DNA of 64,000 nucleotides. It comes from Heligmosomoides polygyrus polygyrus. Lineage: Eukaryota > Nematoda > Chromadorea > Rhabditida > Heligmosomidae. Below the pieces are notes generated by a model. It did not search any database. It had not been told where the DNA came from and was given only the letters and a program-made list of their open reading frames with translations. Location of the stretch: positions 4,726,658-4,790,657 of the forward strand of contig OX377206.1 in NCBI GenBank assembly GCA_947396885.1, read 5' to 3'. Made by a program: the position numbers and the translations under genes. This document shows, in pieces, positions 11,401-24,600 of the stretch. Position 1 is the stretch's first letter; every line of letters starts with the position of its first letter.

Positions 11401-14400
11401 AGATGAGGAGTCCCAGAATGATCACCAACTGGGATCTTTACACCTCTATTGCTTCCCACGGCAAGATACTATGTACTGTCATTGGCAATATTGAACAGGA
11501 ATACGATTGTTTCGAACATCAGCTTAACAACACTATGTACTACGGGACCCACAATCGACTAGCCAGCGCAAATAATAAATATATTGACTAGGCACGGATT
11601 ATAGTTGACTTCACAATATTCCGCAGAAGTCGATTGCGTGGCGCATCTCACAAAGAAATTGATTTATCCTTCGATACAGCTTTATCAAAAATATCTTGTT
11701 AACGTGACGTAGAAATCCTATAAAAGCACTCACCAGACAGCATCATAGGCGAGCGGTGCCTCAGGAAAGCCACCGGTGTTCGCCGGATCGGAATCCGGCG
11801 ACAGCATAGCTGTGAGACGGGCTTGGAATTCCCGTCCAGTCATGCCGGATATGGTGGCGTTCTCGTCCCGCGACAGCATCACACTCTCCGTGGTGAAGTG
11901 GTACTGCGCCGCTTCAACCATCTGCAATAGAATGCATCGGAATCGTTCAGTTCAACTCCGGTTTGATCACAAAAGTCCGACGTAGCTTAGAAAATGAACA
12001 GGAAGTCCTGCGTCCAGTAGCAGTATAGCAGTCAAAGCAAAAGAGAAGAGGCAATTTAGTCGAATTTTCCTTTTCGTCCAGCGGGTGTTTTCGAAGCGCA
12101 TTACCTGGCCGGCCCACCTAATTTTCGACAACTTGGCCCACGCGACAGCGTCTCTGATCTTCGAGCGTCGGCGAAGCTCGGAACTCCGGAGGCCTTCTCT
12201 CACTTGCGTGAGTCGTGTCACTCCGAGCACCGTCCTCTCGATTCCACGCTGCCCGACGCTGATCGCGTGTTCATCCTGCTTTCGTATAGCCCAGGTCTCT
12301 GAGGCGTATGTTAGGGCAGGAAGAACAGTAGAGTCGAATAGGTGGGCACGGAGTCGGACGTTCTTCGTCTTCTTCGCGACTTCTTCGACGCTCTTGAAAG
12401 CACCAAGCCGCTCGTTTCCTCCTGCTCAGCTCTGGCGCTAGGTCGTTGGCTATATTGACTTCGCGACCCAGATAGCTGGAGCATTCGGAGATGTTCGTTC
12501 CGTTGAGCGAGAATGGGGCATCAGAAACCCATCCGTTCCTCATGAACATTGTCTTCGTAAGATTCAGCTGCAGTCTAACGTTCCCACATACACGATCGAA
12601 GTCGGCCAGCATTCGCTCCGCCTGGCTGATGCTCGGTGTTAAGAGCACGATGTCGTCAGAGAAGCGAAGATAGTGCAGTTGCCGGCCGTGGACCTTCACT
12701 CCTATGTCTTCCCATTCTAGATCGCGCATGACGTTTTCGAGGGTGGCGCTGAAGAGCTTCGGGGATATGGTATCCCCCTGCCAAACCCCTCTCTTCACAT
12801 CGATGACGACGTCGTTGTAGAATGATTGCCTCAATCACACGTATAAATAAATAAATAAATATTCCAAAGACCATTTAGTTCAATATCGGAAGACTATTAG
12901 TTGGAAAGTATGGAAAGTATAAAAATTCAGAAGGTTCTCACCTGTTGCGCGGTGCAATTCAGGTGTTCCTCCGGTGGCGGTATGTACCACGTGTCAGCGT
13001 ACCAACCGATGAAGAACCACGTATACTTCCGTCCGTACAACTTGTGGTGATAAGCCTGAATTATGTCTTCCTTCTCAGTTAAGGAACGAAGCCAGAATAT
13101 CTCACCAGATCCAGGAACTGGCAAGTTTCTTTTTGCGGAACTTTTTAGAAGCTCAACGCCGATCTTCGCGCCCGCGACCACCCCTCGCACCCGTAACCAA
13201 GTGGGTGCAAATTCGTCGTTGATGCGTACCACATCCGGACCACCGCCAATTCTTCAGGGAGTTCTCTCGAAACTTATTTGATCAACAACGCCGTCTGTGC
13301 GAATAAGCGCGCGACAAATCGGCTCATCCCTTGCCAATTATGCTCAGTGTACGTCGTCTGCCCTCGTCGTCTGCATGTCGGACACGACTGGTCCGACGAC
13401 ATCCGAAGAGGACGACGACGACGACCTGCGCAAGACGTGTAGGCGTCGTAGGCGGCGTACCCCAGGGAGTACGAGCGTCACTGATAAATTCGCGGCATTA
13501 TCGCCAACGGATCTTCTCAGAGGGCATGCCATGATGAATTGACGGCTCGCTGCTGGCGAGTTCAGCCCCACGCACGCCTTCTGATCTCTGGCTCCCTTTG
13601 ACACCGGGTCTAAAATATTTTCGGAGCAACTGAAGAGAATTATTACCTGACAGAGCACCTTCCTCGCTTCAGTCACGTAGAACAGGCCGACAATGACTCG
13701 GGCGTCCTGCCTTCGCAAGGTCTTCATCGCGTCCGTAGGATCACCGTAAAAACTCTGCCGTTCGACTCGGATGCCTTTCCGTCGGCCGAGCTCCTGGAAT
13801 AATCGAACATCATTGAAATCTCCAAAATGTACGTGGGAAAGGGCGCGTGGAGCACAGTCGGAGGAGGCGCCGACTGTCGCCTGCACCCGATACCAGGTTC
13901 CTGGTTCGGATTTCTCGCCCAGGCCAACCAAGCCTTCCATCGCTCCGGGGTCGGTGAATTGGTACCAGACTTGTCTGGGAAGGATAAAGCGCTGACTTGT
14001 TCATCGGCTGGCTACCGCAAGTCATTGTATGACCACATACGAATTCAACTCGCCTCCACGACATCCCGTAGAAACAGAATGCGTGGCGCATCCCAAAGGG
14101 GATTGAATAACGCCGTTCTTTATCCTTTATCCTTTACGTTGAAAAGATTCAAAGACACGAAAATAGCATACAAGTGGTGGATCCTTAGGAACGCTAACCA
14201 GAGGTTATAACGAAAGTGGCGAAAAAACGAAATTTTCCACAGACGTCTACCATTTTGGATAGATGAATTATAGTTATCCTAACATTTTATTGAACAAAAA
14301 ATAATTATAACGTTTTTGGAGAGCCTCTAGTTTTATGTAGAAGAAGCTCATTTCGATTTCGAAGAGTTCGCGTTGACTACGAAAGTCTTGAAGCTAGCTT

Positions 14401-17400
14401 AGAAGAGCATGCAATCTGACTTGAAAAGTGCCCAATTCGACGTGGAAATGGTATATTTTTGCGTTGTTAAAGTGGAAAATCAATAAACTTCTATGGGCGC
14501 ACCTCTAGATCCTTGGCGGTCGATGTGAAGACCTCTTCGACCGACTGAAGAATGGTGATCTTCTTCCAGTGAAACTTCTCGAACAGTCGCATTCTGAAAC
14601 AGTAGTTTCCATGACTTTAACCGACTTTATTGATCAGAAGCAATACGAACGACATTCAAATCAATTGAAACGTGCACAACGACGTCCATTCCTTACTCAC
14701 CGTGTCGGATTCTGCATGTTGGCCGATGGATGTGTACGAAACAATGTCGGAAATCGTTCCCTATTTGACAACGCCGGAGAGCTGGCACCGTATGACACCT
14801 AAAATCCACGGAAATACGACAGAACCGAAAGAACACCGATGTTCCAAGGACAGTCAGTCTACAATAAAAAAATAAAGAGTAGAAAAAATAGAAAATAGAT
14901 AAGGAAACAAGTGTCAGTGTAAGTTAATCACCATTTACGATGTATTAAGCGTTTTATTCTACTGATTATCGTTGTAGAATACAGACATTTTAAACGAGCA
15001 CTTGAAATATAAGTGGCGAAACAAAACACTTTTAGGGCACGTTTATACTTTGACACCGAGCAAAGCGACGCCACGCATTCTGGTCGCATTGATCGGGCGA
15101 CGCGATCGATTAACTTGACCACTATACATGCCATAGCGTCACTCAGCGTCGGAAGTATAAACGGGGCCTAAGGCCTATGTTATGGGGAACGGTCAAGAGG
15201 TACACCCACCCTCTCATTCCCCATGCTCACTCATTCCCAACCCCGTAGGCTTCACCGTGAGTCTAACGGCTGCCTTACGAAACATTTGACACGCAAAACA
15301 AAAGTTTCCGGTCCGCAGAACAGCGGTATACCTCATGACGCCACGGCCCCCAGCAAGGGGCGGGTGTACCTCCTGTCGCGCTGCCCTGTTATACTTCCCG
15401 CGGAGTCGGGTGCCAAAAACGCGCTCCAGTACGACGCTAGCCGCCCCGGCTCGACGACGACCGTCCGCGGACGCTCCCGCGAGAGTATAACATAGGCCTA
15501 AAAGACGACGCTAATTCCACTTTAGGCTTTTCACTTTGCTTTACTGTAATACATATGACATGCTATGAGCATCTGGCGTGCTAGGTCTATCCGTTTGCTT
15601 GTCTGTCTGTCTGTGTCTGTCTGTCCTTCTATCTGTGTGTCTGCTTGTCTCCCTTTTTGTCTCACTGTCTGCGTGTTCATCTGTCTCTCTGTCTGTCGGT
15701 TTATTTGCCTTCTTGTCTGTCTGTATGTCTTTTAGGCTATCTGTATCTCTGTCTTTCAGTCACTCAGCCAATAAATCTGTCTGTCTGTCTGCTCCTTATA
15801 TGTCTCTTTGTATGTGTACCTTTCTCGTTTTCTGTCCGTCTGTCTTTCTGTGCGTTTGTCTGTCTCCCTTTTTTCTCACTGTCTGCCTATTCGTCTGGCT
15901 GTTTGTCCACTTATCCGTCTGTCTCTCTGTTTGTCGGTTTATCTGTCTAGTCGTCTGCTTATCTAGCCGACTATCCGTCTGTCTGTATGTTTTTAGTCTA
16001 TCTGTATCTCTGTCTTTCAATCACTCACTCAATCAGTCTGTCTGTCTGTCTGTCTGTCTGTCTACCTCTCCATGTGTCTGCTTTCCTCGTTCTTTGTCTG
16101 GCTATCTACCTCTCTTTTTGTCAGTCTGTCTGCTCTTCTATCTTACTTCTTCCAATCACTTTTATCCTTAATTCACAGAATCTGGACGGAAGGAAGGTTA
16201 GTGGTTAAACTAGGTGCGCATGTAAACTTTTAGTGATCGACTATCGATTGGTGATGTCACGTCTGATCACACCTGAGCCCCACTGGATCACATGCCCCTC
16301 TTCTATTAGGGTGGGCCAAAAGTAATGAGACAATTTCAACAAATCCTACTATATATAATCGGCTAATGTCACGTGTCCGTCACGGGGAGGGTGGACTGAA
16401 GCCAAGAGATGCCTACGACAGTGCGGCGTATGTCAGCCGGACTCTCTTTGAGCTTAGCCATGGGCGATTGCTGGCGAACTATATCCTTGGTGGCGGATCG
16501 TCCAAGTTTAAGATATATTCAGCAGGCAACGCATCATCGTATGAATGGGGACCAAGTACGGAGCGGTGAGATTCAGAAGACGTGCTGAATACGTGCTCAA
16601 CGTGCGCAGGGATTCAGAAGACGTGCTGAAGACGTCGTCCAAGGTGCGTAGTGATTCAGAACACGTGCTGAAGACGTCATCCAACGTGCGTAGGGATTCC
16701 GATAAGGGGGACCAGTAAGAGGGGGCAGAAGGGATCAGCAAAGGAGGGCTACTAGAGAGGGATTAGGGGACCTGTATTTTCTCTCAATATCCTCCAATGT
16801 GCGTCGGGTTTCTGAAGACGGGTCACAGAAGTCGTGGCACGTCTGCCGGGGTGCAAGAGTGTCACAGACGTCGCGGCGACGTGATGACATGTGAGTCGGG
16901 ACTCAGTGTCACAGGCATTGCCTTCGTAACGTAAACCTGTCGACCAATACCGACGGTTTAGGTTATGTTTCTGCAGATACATGCGATAGAGGGTGGATGG
17001 GCTTCATAGGAGCAGAAAAAGCCCTACCATATTCCGCTGCACTAATCTATATATTAAAACCGTGTTTTGCTTAATAAAAGTAAGAAGGCCTGAGGGAGAA
17101 AAGAGAAGGACTGGGATTGTTCTATTCTCGGGGTTTGGGGGCGAAGCCCCCAACCAGACGTTTGGCGGCCATTAGGCCGTTGAACGTCTGGTTTCTTTAT
17201 TTCTTTATAACTCAATTACAACTCAACGGTGCTGAGGAATGTATTCGCCATTAAGGTCAATGACCTTGCTGCCATCGATCAGCCAACTTATTGATCCCAT
17301 CCCTCCAGAACTGCTTAGGCCTGGTGCTGATCAACTGCTCGATATGGTTGTCGAGGTCTGCTTGTGTCCTTGTGTATCTTCCGACCATGAAGTCCTATAG

Positions 17401-18617
17401 GCTCAAGAAATAGTGGTTGTCGCATGGAGAGATGTCGGGCGAATACGGTGGGTGAGGCATGTGAACGTAGCCCAGCTGAGCAAGCTTATCCGTGGTCACT
17501 TTTGCCCGATGGGGAGCGGCGCTGTCGAAGAGAAGGATCTTCTTGAAGCGCTGCGACTGAATAAGTTCGAGTCGCAGGTCCATCTCTTCTATTTCGTTTA
17601 TCATTACCTTGGAGTCCGTCGTCATGCTTTTGGTAAACAGCTTCCAGTATAGCGGTCCATGGGCGCAGACTCAAAATCTCAGAAGGTGCTTCTCGCCGTG
17701 AACATCCCGCCGAACGAAGGTCGGTAATAGGTCACCAGGCCTCACCCAGACTCGCTGCTTGGCAGGGTTAAGGTAGAAGACGTACTTCTCATCTTGCGTG
17801 ACTATTGAGTCCAGGCTGCGCGGGGTTGGGAATTGGGCGAGATTCGCGCGATACAGGTCGACTCGTCAGATGGGGTACAGACTGGGGTTTTGGCACGCTT
17901 CTGGAAAGGGCGAAAATGGTCATTTCTCATGTGGCCCTCAGTAAGTAGCAAACAAACATACAAATACGAGAAGCACGAAACCGGACTCCAGTCACGACAT
18001 ATGTGGGCACGGCATGGACAGTCTCATTACTTTTGCCCACCCCCCCCCCCCCTCCTGTAATAGGGCACTGCCAACCCTTGTGGGATGCGCCATGCATTTC
18101 TACGCGATTTGTTGAAAACAGCTCGAATGCGTGGTAACTCAGCTTCTCAATGAAGAGTGTTTGTAAGCTTATCTAGATCTGGTCCAGAAAACCGGAGCTC
18201 TAGCTACAGCTCTCGGGATTCGTTTCCCTGATGTTGCTGCCGAGCTATGTATAACATGTAGCACTGAAAGATTGCTTTAATTACGAAAATTGCAGGCCAC
18301 AGCTTCCAAAGGGCTGCACGCAATCTAATATATGGCCAAGGCGCCGCAAAGAATATATGGACCAGAAAGGTAGCAATGGCTCCATAACAGCTGCTCGGCT
18401 AACATGAACAGCTCAGTTGTAGTACAACAGACCTATACGTAGGCAATCTGATTATCTAAGAGCAGCAAACATCAACTCCATTGGGATGCGCCATGCACAT
18501 CACATGAACCATGATATCGTGAAAAGCCAGTGAACGCCTATTTGTACAAAAAATACTAGGCAAAGGATTATATCAGTGCCTTTAAACAAGTCGGATGTAA
18601 ATTGATAAACCACTATT

Positions 18618-18656
<39 letters not shown>

Positions 18657-21600
18657 TTATTTGAACAATGTCGTGCGCACAAAAATATTACATTTAAAAA
18701 GGACGCAGCACGTTAGGAAACACGTGGTGAAAAAAAATAACAAATAAAAACTGGCCATAATTGTTATTTTTCATGTGAGCGCAACTCTTAAATATGATAC
18801 ATCTTTTTATAACTTCTCTTTTCTTTCTATCTTTTTTCTTCATTATTTTTTAAATTTCAATTGCTTCGCTATTCGCTGTGATATTTCGCTTATTTTTAAG
18901 GCGATAATAGTTAAGCGAATTCAAACCGCTTCAATCAGCATATTGAAGCATGGGAAACACTTAAAAGAAAAAGAAGTGAGGTCTACAATATCACGGGGAT
19001 TGATGGGTGTTTGCTCTTTGAATTTGAATTTTTACTGCACACTGCGTCCCAAGAAATTGTTATTTTATTTTCTATTTTTATTATTGCTATTATTGCTAGT
19101 GCTATTTATTTATTTATTTATGCACAATGCGTGCGCTAAAACATGGAGTTTTGCCAGGCAACGACCTAACACCGTAAAAAAACATTTAAATGAAGAAAAG
19201 GAAAACGAAACACGTACGGAGGACAAAGCGAAACAGCAATTAAGCTGAGATATTGGCAAACGAAGGGCGCGTGTAGAGCAGCCGGAGTAGGCACCGGTTG
19301 TCGCGTGCACCCTATTCCAGGTTCCTCGTTCGGATTTCCCGCCCAGGCCAACCAAGCCTTCCATCCCTTCGGGATCGGTGAATTGGTACCAGACTTGTCT
19401 GGGAAGGATAAAGTGCTGACTTGTCCATCGGCTGGCCACCGCAAGTGATTGGATGGCCAAATACGTATTCAACTCGCCCCCGCGACATCCCGTAGAAGTA
19501 GAATGCGTGGCGCATCCCAAAAGGGATCGAGTATCGCCGTCCTTTATCCTTTATCCTTATTAGCAAACGGATGTCCAGAAGCGGCAGATGATGAAATCAA
19601 AAAGAGGCTCAGTTACTGTTCACTTCCTTTTCTATTGTTATTGTTATTATTATTGATATTATTTTTATTTTATTCCTTATTATTACTCGAGTGGTCGTAC
19701 GATTCTTAACTCCTTAGCTACAGCAATAAGTACGCTTCAGCTCAGAGCCGAAAAAAGGAAATTTTATAGTGTTTAAGTTAGATAAATTTGTGCAGTTGAG
19801 GTATGATTTTTTGCACAGATCTTAAGGTCTTTACTTAGAGCAATAGTTGTATTTACTGATGGCAATATACCCAGAAGAGTCCCAGAAGTAGCGCATTTTG
19901 ATGAGATTGAATACTTTGTTCGGTAGCCATGAGAACACTGTTTAGTTCAAACAGCCTCCAAATTTCAAGAAAGGTAGGGAATCATGAAATACGCAGCGGT
20001 GCGTATTCTCAACTAGTCGTACCTTCGAACCCATAGGCGTATCTTCGATTCAACCTACGGTGTAGATGTCAATTTTTTGCCGAGCGTGAAGCGTTGTTCA
20101 TAACCTCCTACATATTGCCGAAATATATTGGTGGATGAAGGGCTCGTGAAGCGCAGTCGGAGGAGGCGCCGACTGTCGCCTGCACCCGATACCAGGTCCC
20201 TGGTTCGGGTTTCCCGTCCAGGCCAACCAAGCCTTCCATCCCTCCGGGGTGGGTGAATTGGTACCAGACTGGTCTGGGAGGGATAGAGCGCTGATTTGTT
20301 CATCGGCTGGCCACCGCAAGTCATTGTATGGTCAAATACGCATTCAAGTCGCCTCTACGACATCCCGTAGAAGTAGAATGCGTGGCGCTTCCCAAAAGGG
20401 ATTGAGTAACGCCGTCATTTATCCTTTGTCCTTTATATTGGTGGATGTCTTAAAGAAGAAATGAAAGAAATGTTTCTAAAAACATGGAAATGAAGCGGCT
20501 ATCCAGGTGTTGATTCGCCTTAAAGTTTGTGATTAGTTTTGGGTATTCGAAACCGTAGTTCAAAACGAAGAATAAGCAATGACCGGTATAAAAACTAGCA
20601 CTTTTTCAGCTGCGAAAAGTTCATGTGAAAATCAGGAAATTGATCAAGTAAACAACACGACACTATCTGCAAAAGTACTTGGTACCTTCAGATCATATGA
20701 GGAAGATTTCCGGTCTCCTTCCTTTCGCAATAGGGTGTAGGGCTTTTATGCAGATGTAGAAAGCATAAAACACTGCGTATTGAATCCCTTCTGGGGTGCG
20801 CCATGCATTTCTACGAGATGTCGTGGAGGCAGTTTTGGATGCTCGTCTTCATCAAGTTCCTCTTCACCAAGACCACTGCATTTGGATGTAAATTGCACCC
20901 GATCTGTGAAACTACTTTTTGCCTTGATTGAAGGTTGCTCTCGCCGGATAGTTGAGGTTGAAGCATTAGATTGATCTGTTGAAGTTTCCTTCTTTTTTTA
21001 TCCAGGGGTTTGTGATTTTCGATACATCGTGTCCAGTGTTTAATTACTCGTTTTGGCGCACGATTTTGTGCAAATCAATTAATAAATAAATATTTGGTCT
21101 AACAACCTCTTACGAAGGCCAAACGAAGGACTAGACAGTGTTTCATCCCTTCCAGACAAGTCTGGTATCAAATCATCGACCCCGGAGGGATGGAAGGCGG
21201 TATTCAGCCTGGAAAATTTTACTGTAATTCATGGATTTTTATCCTTAAATAGTGGTTAACCCTTTAGAAGATCTGATGCAAATGTAACAATAGGAAGTCA
21301 ACATACTAGGCCGGCGTTTGAAAGAAGCCATGTCACAGAAACGATGCCGAGGAAATCGACAAAGCTAAATAATAATTAACAAACTAGTTATACAAGGTGC
21401 TGACTCAGTATGTCCGAGAAAAAAATTATCTAAATATTAAGGACAAAGAACGGTGTTGATCAACTATTTTAGGGTGCACTACGTATTCTCCTTGGACGTG
21501 ATACTATGGAGCCAATTTAAATGCGTGTTTGGCCTACACATGACCAGCGGTGGCCAACCGAGGACAAGTCAGTGCTTTATCCCTCTCAGACGAGAGTGAC

Positions 21601-24600
21601 AATATGTAGCTCATCGAACCAAAGGGTGGAAGACTTAGTTGGCCTCGGTGGGAAATTCGAACCAGGAACCTGGTATCGGGTGCACGCGACAGCCGGCGCC
21701 TACTCCGACTGCGCTATATATTATAGTGCCGCGGATGAACGGGTTAGACATTTAAGATCAATGAAACAACGATTACATTTCTGGGGCATTCTGAACATGA
21801 ATATTCCATAGGTGCTTCAGCGTATAGAGTTTAAAGTGGTCAGTTGTACCAAGCCCCTCAAGTGGGTCCCTGTCGTGACTTTTGCCAGGACTGTTCAAGG
21901 ACGCAGAATCTCTGCGCCCTCTTGGTCCCGCCGCGCAAGCCGTTTGATACGCAGCATCGATCCGCTGCGACGGAGCATGAACGCGCGCGCGGGCCGCATT
22001 CTCCTGTCTGCCGCCGCTGCGGACGGTCGTGTCCGTCCGCAGTCTTATCTTCAACATCCGCTGGACGTCAAGGATTCCGGAGCGAGTCGAGTCAACCGCA
22101 GCAATGTCGAGAAGGAGCGCAGTCTTGACGAGGATGAGGAACGTCCTTGGCTTGGACACCAGGAAAATGTAAACGAAGGAGCGAGGCGAGGAGCACCGCC
22201 TCGTAGGCACACGCCCCAGGCAGGACCTCGCCGGACCCTAGCGGGCTGTCGTGTGAGATTCCCCTAGTGAGTGTAGACGGGCAGGTTGCGTAACTCGTAG
22301 TCATATGTACTCTTAAAAGGAAGTAGTATGTGTGTAACATATTAGGATAAAGGATAATGGACGGCGTTACTCAATCCTTTTTGGGATGCGCCAGCGCATT
22401 CTGCTTCTACGGGATGTCATGGAGACGGTATGAATGCGTATTTGGCCATACAATGACTTACGGTGGCCACCCGATGAACAGGTCAGCGCTTTATCCTTCC
22501 CAGACAAGTCTAGTACCAATTCACCGACCCTGGAGGGAAGGAGGGCTTGGTTGGCCTGGTGGGAAATCCAAACCAAGAGCCTGGTGTCGGGTGCACGCGA
22601 CAGTCGGCGCCTCCTCCGACTACGCTACACGCGCCCATATGTGTAGCGTATTAAATCTTTATGATCATCTGTGTCTGCGGGAGTTACGAGAAGACTGGTT
22701 GAGGCCAACATCTTTATTGCTTGCAATACTATGAGAAGATGGGGAGGCACAGAGTCGTAGTGCGCACGGGCAGCTAACTATAAGTACCATCGCAGTTCCG
22801 TCCCCTTTGGTTCGGCCGGGGTAGCAGTTGGTGCCTATGTAGTTGGTGCCGCGTGGCTGGAAAGAAGGAGCATAAGCGTACTGTAAGCGTAGCGTAGTGT
22901 TTTTTTCAACGATTCGCTGCAGATTTCGCCGGCGGTCTCCTGCATAGCGCTGCATAGCTTTCGAGAGTGAATGACCTGCTCTATCAGAACATGTATTGCA
23001 TTTTTTCATCATGAATTTTGTCAACTTTTAGGTCGTTGAAGTGAAAAGTGAAAAAGTGAAAAAGTAGCCATTTGCGTACTTGTTCTCTCCGCTTAGGTTT
23101 GTAATTTTTGCGCAGTTTTTTATAGCATTTGGAAGACAATGTTCTGTACTAGAAGAATATGTGTTCGTACTATTTGCTCATTTGTCCATTATTGATTTTT
23201 AGGTCATCAAATTGGGACGTCCGAAGGAGGATGGTTATTTTTGCCGACAGCTCCTGCTCTGTGGTTGGACTTTTTGGCTTGGTGTTATATGTCATTCGAA
23301 AGAGAATGTCTTGCTCTATAAGAATATTTGTCGCGCTTATTGATTTCTATTGAAGATCAACAAAATGCCAAAAAGAGAAAAATCGTCTTCACCAACAACT
23401 CCATCTCCTTCTTCAGTTGTTGATATTCGACAGAAATCAGCGTGAGCCAATAAACGCGACACAAATTCTTACTGAGCAAGACATCCTCTTCCAAACGACA
23501 TATGACACCAAGCAAAAAAGTCCAACCACAGAACCGGAGTTTTGGTAAAAATTCGGACGGAAAAGTCGGAATTCCCAATTTGATGACCTAAAAATCAATA
23601 AAGGGCAAGTGAAAAAATAGGACCAACACATATTCTTGTAGTGGAGAACATTGTCTTCCAAGTGCTATAAAAAACTGCGCAAAAGATTACAAACCTAAGC
23701 GGAGAGAACAAGTGCGCAAATGGCTACTTTTTCACTTTTTCACTTTTCACTTCAACGACCTAAAAATTGACAAAATTCAAGATAAAATAAGAAGTGCAAT
23801 AAGTGTTCTGATAGAGCATATCATTCTCTTTCGAAAACTATGCAACGCTATGCAAGAGACCGCCGGCGAAATCTGCAGTGAATCGTTGAAAAAAAAACGG
23901 CGGGGACTTATGGGACAACCTAATATGACAATTGAGTTGGAGAAAGGTAACGGTCAATTGTAGAACAAAGTTAGAATTAAGGGAAAAGCTACGGATTAGT
24001 GCGCCCTTGACCTCTTGAATCCTATCAAAAGTCCCTCGTCTCAGCAATCCCTGAGAACTTCAAACGCTTGATAACAATGACAATATATAACAGCTAACTT
24101 CGTTAGGATTCTATGCACTCTAATTTGCTACTGGTTAATAATACACTAGCACGAGCGAGCTGCGCATAGAATTGGGCATAGAATTCCCTACCAGGAGACA
24201 TTAGACGTGTCTCACCCAACTACTTTCCTTCTCCTTCCAGAAAAACGTGGTCGACAGTCGCTGGCACATACTTTCGCGCTCTAGCGCGAGTCACTAGCCG
24301 TCCCTGTTGGAAGCAGTCGGACCGCGACAACTCGTCCAATTTCGTCGCGCACCGTGCGCGACGCCAGGGGTGTTCGCGCGGCGTTGGAGTTGTGTCTGCC
24401 CCCCATGCTGGTGGCGGCCAGCCCGTGGTACGACAGTCCCATTAGTGACGGGTCCTAGGTGAAAGAACGTGCTGCTGCTGATTTCTCGACGGGCCACCGC
24501 GGTTCGGCCGAGTATTCCGTCTGATGTTCTGGCTGCTCCTTCGCTCCAATTCCTCTTCTTCTTTACCACGTTTCGACGCTTAAGCTCGGCAGATCGGGCC

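Noticed and set aside
15578..16171. 197-codon open frame rich in Ser, Leu, Cys and Val
   Set aside because: It is the translation of an imperfect CTGT microsatellite; all frames stay open for the same reason.
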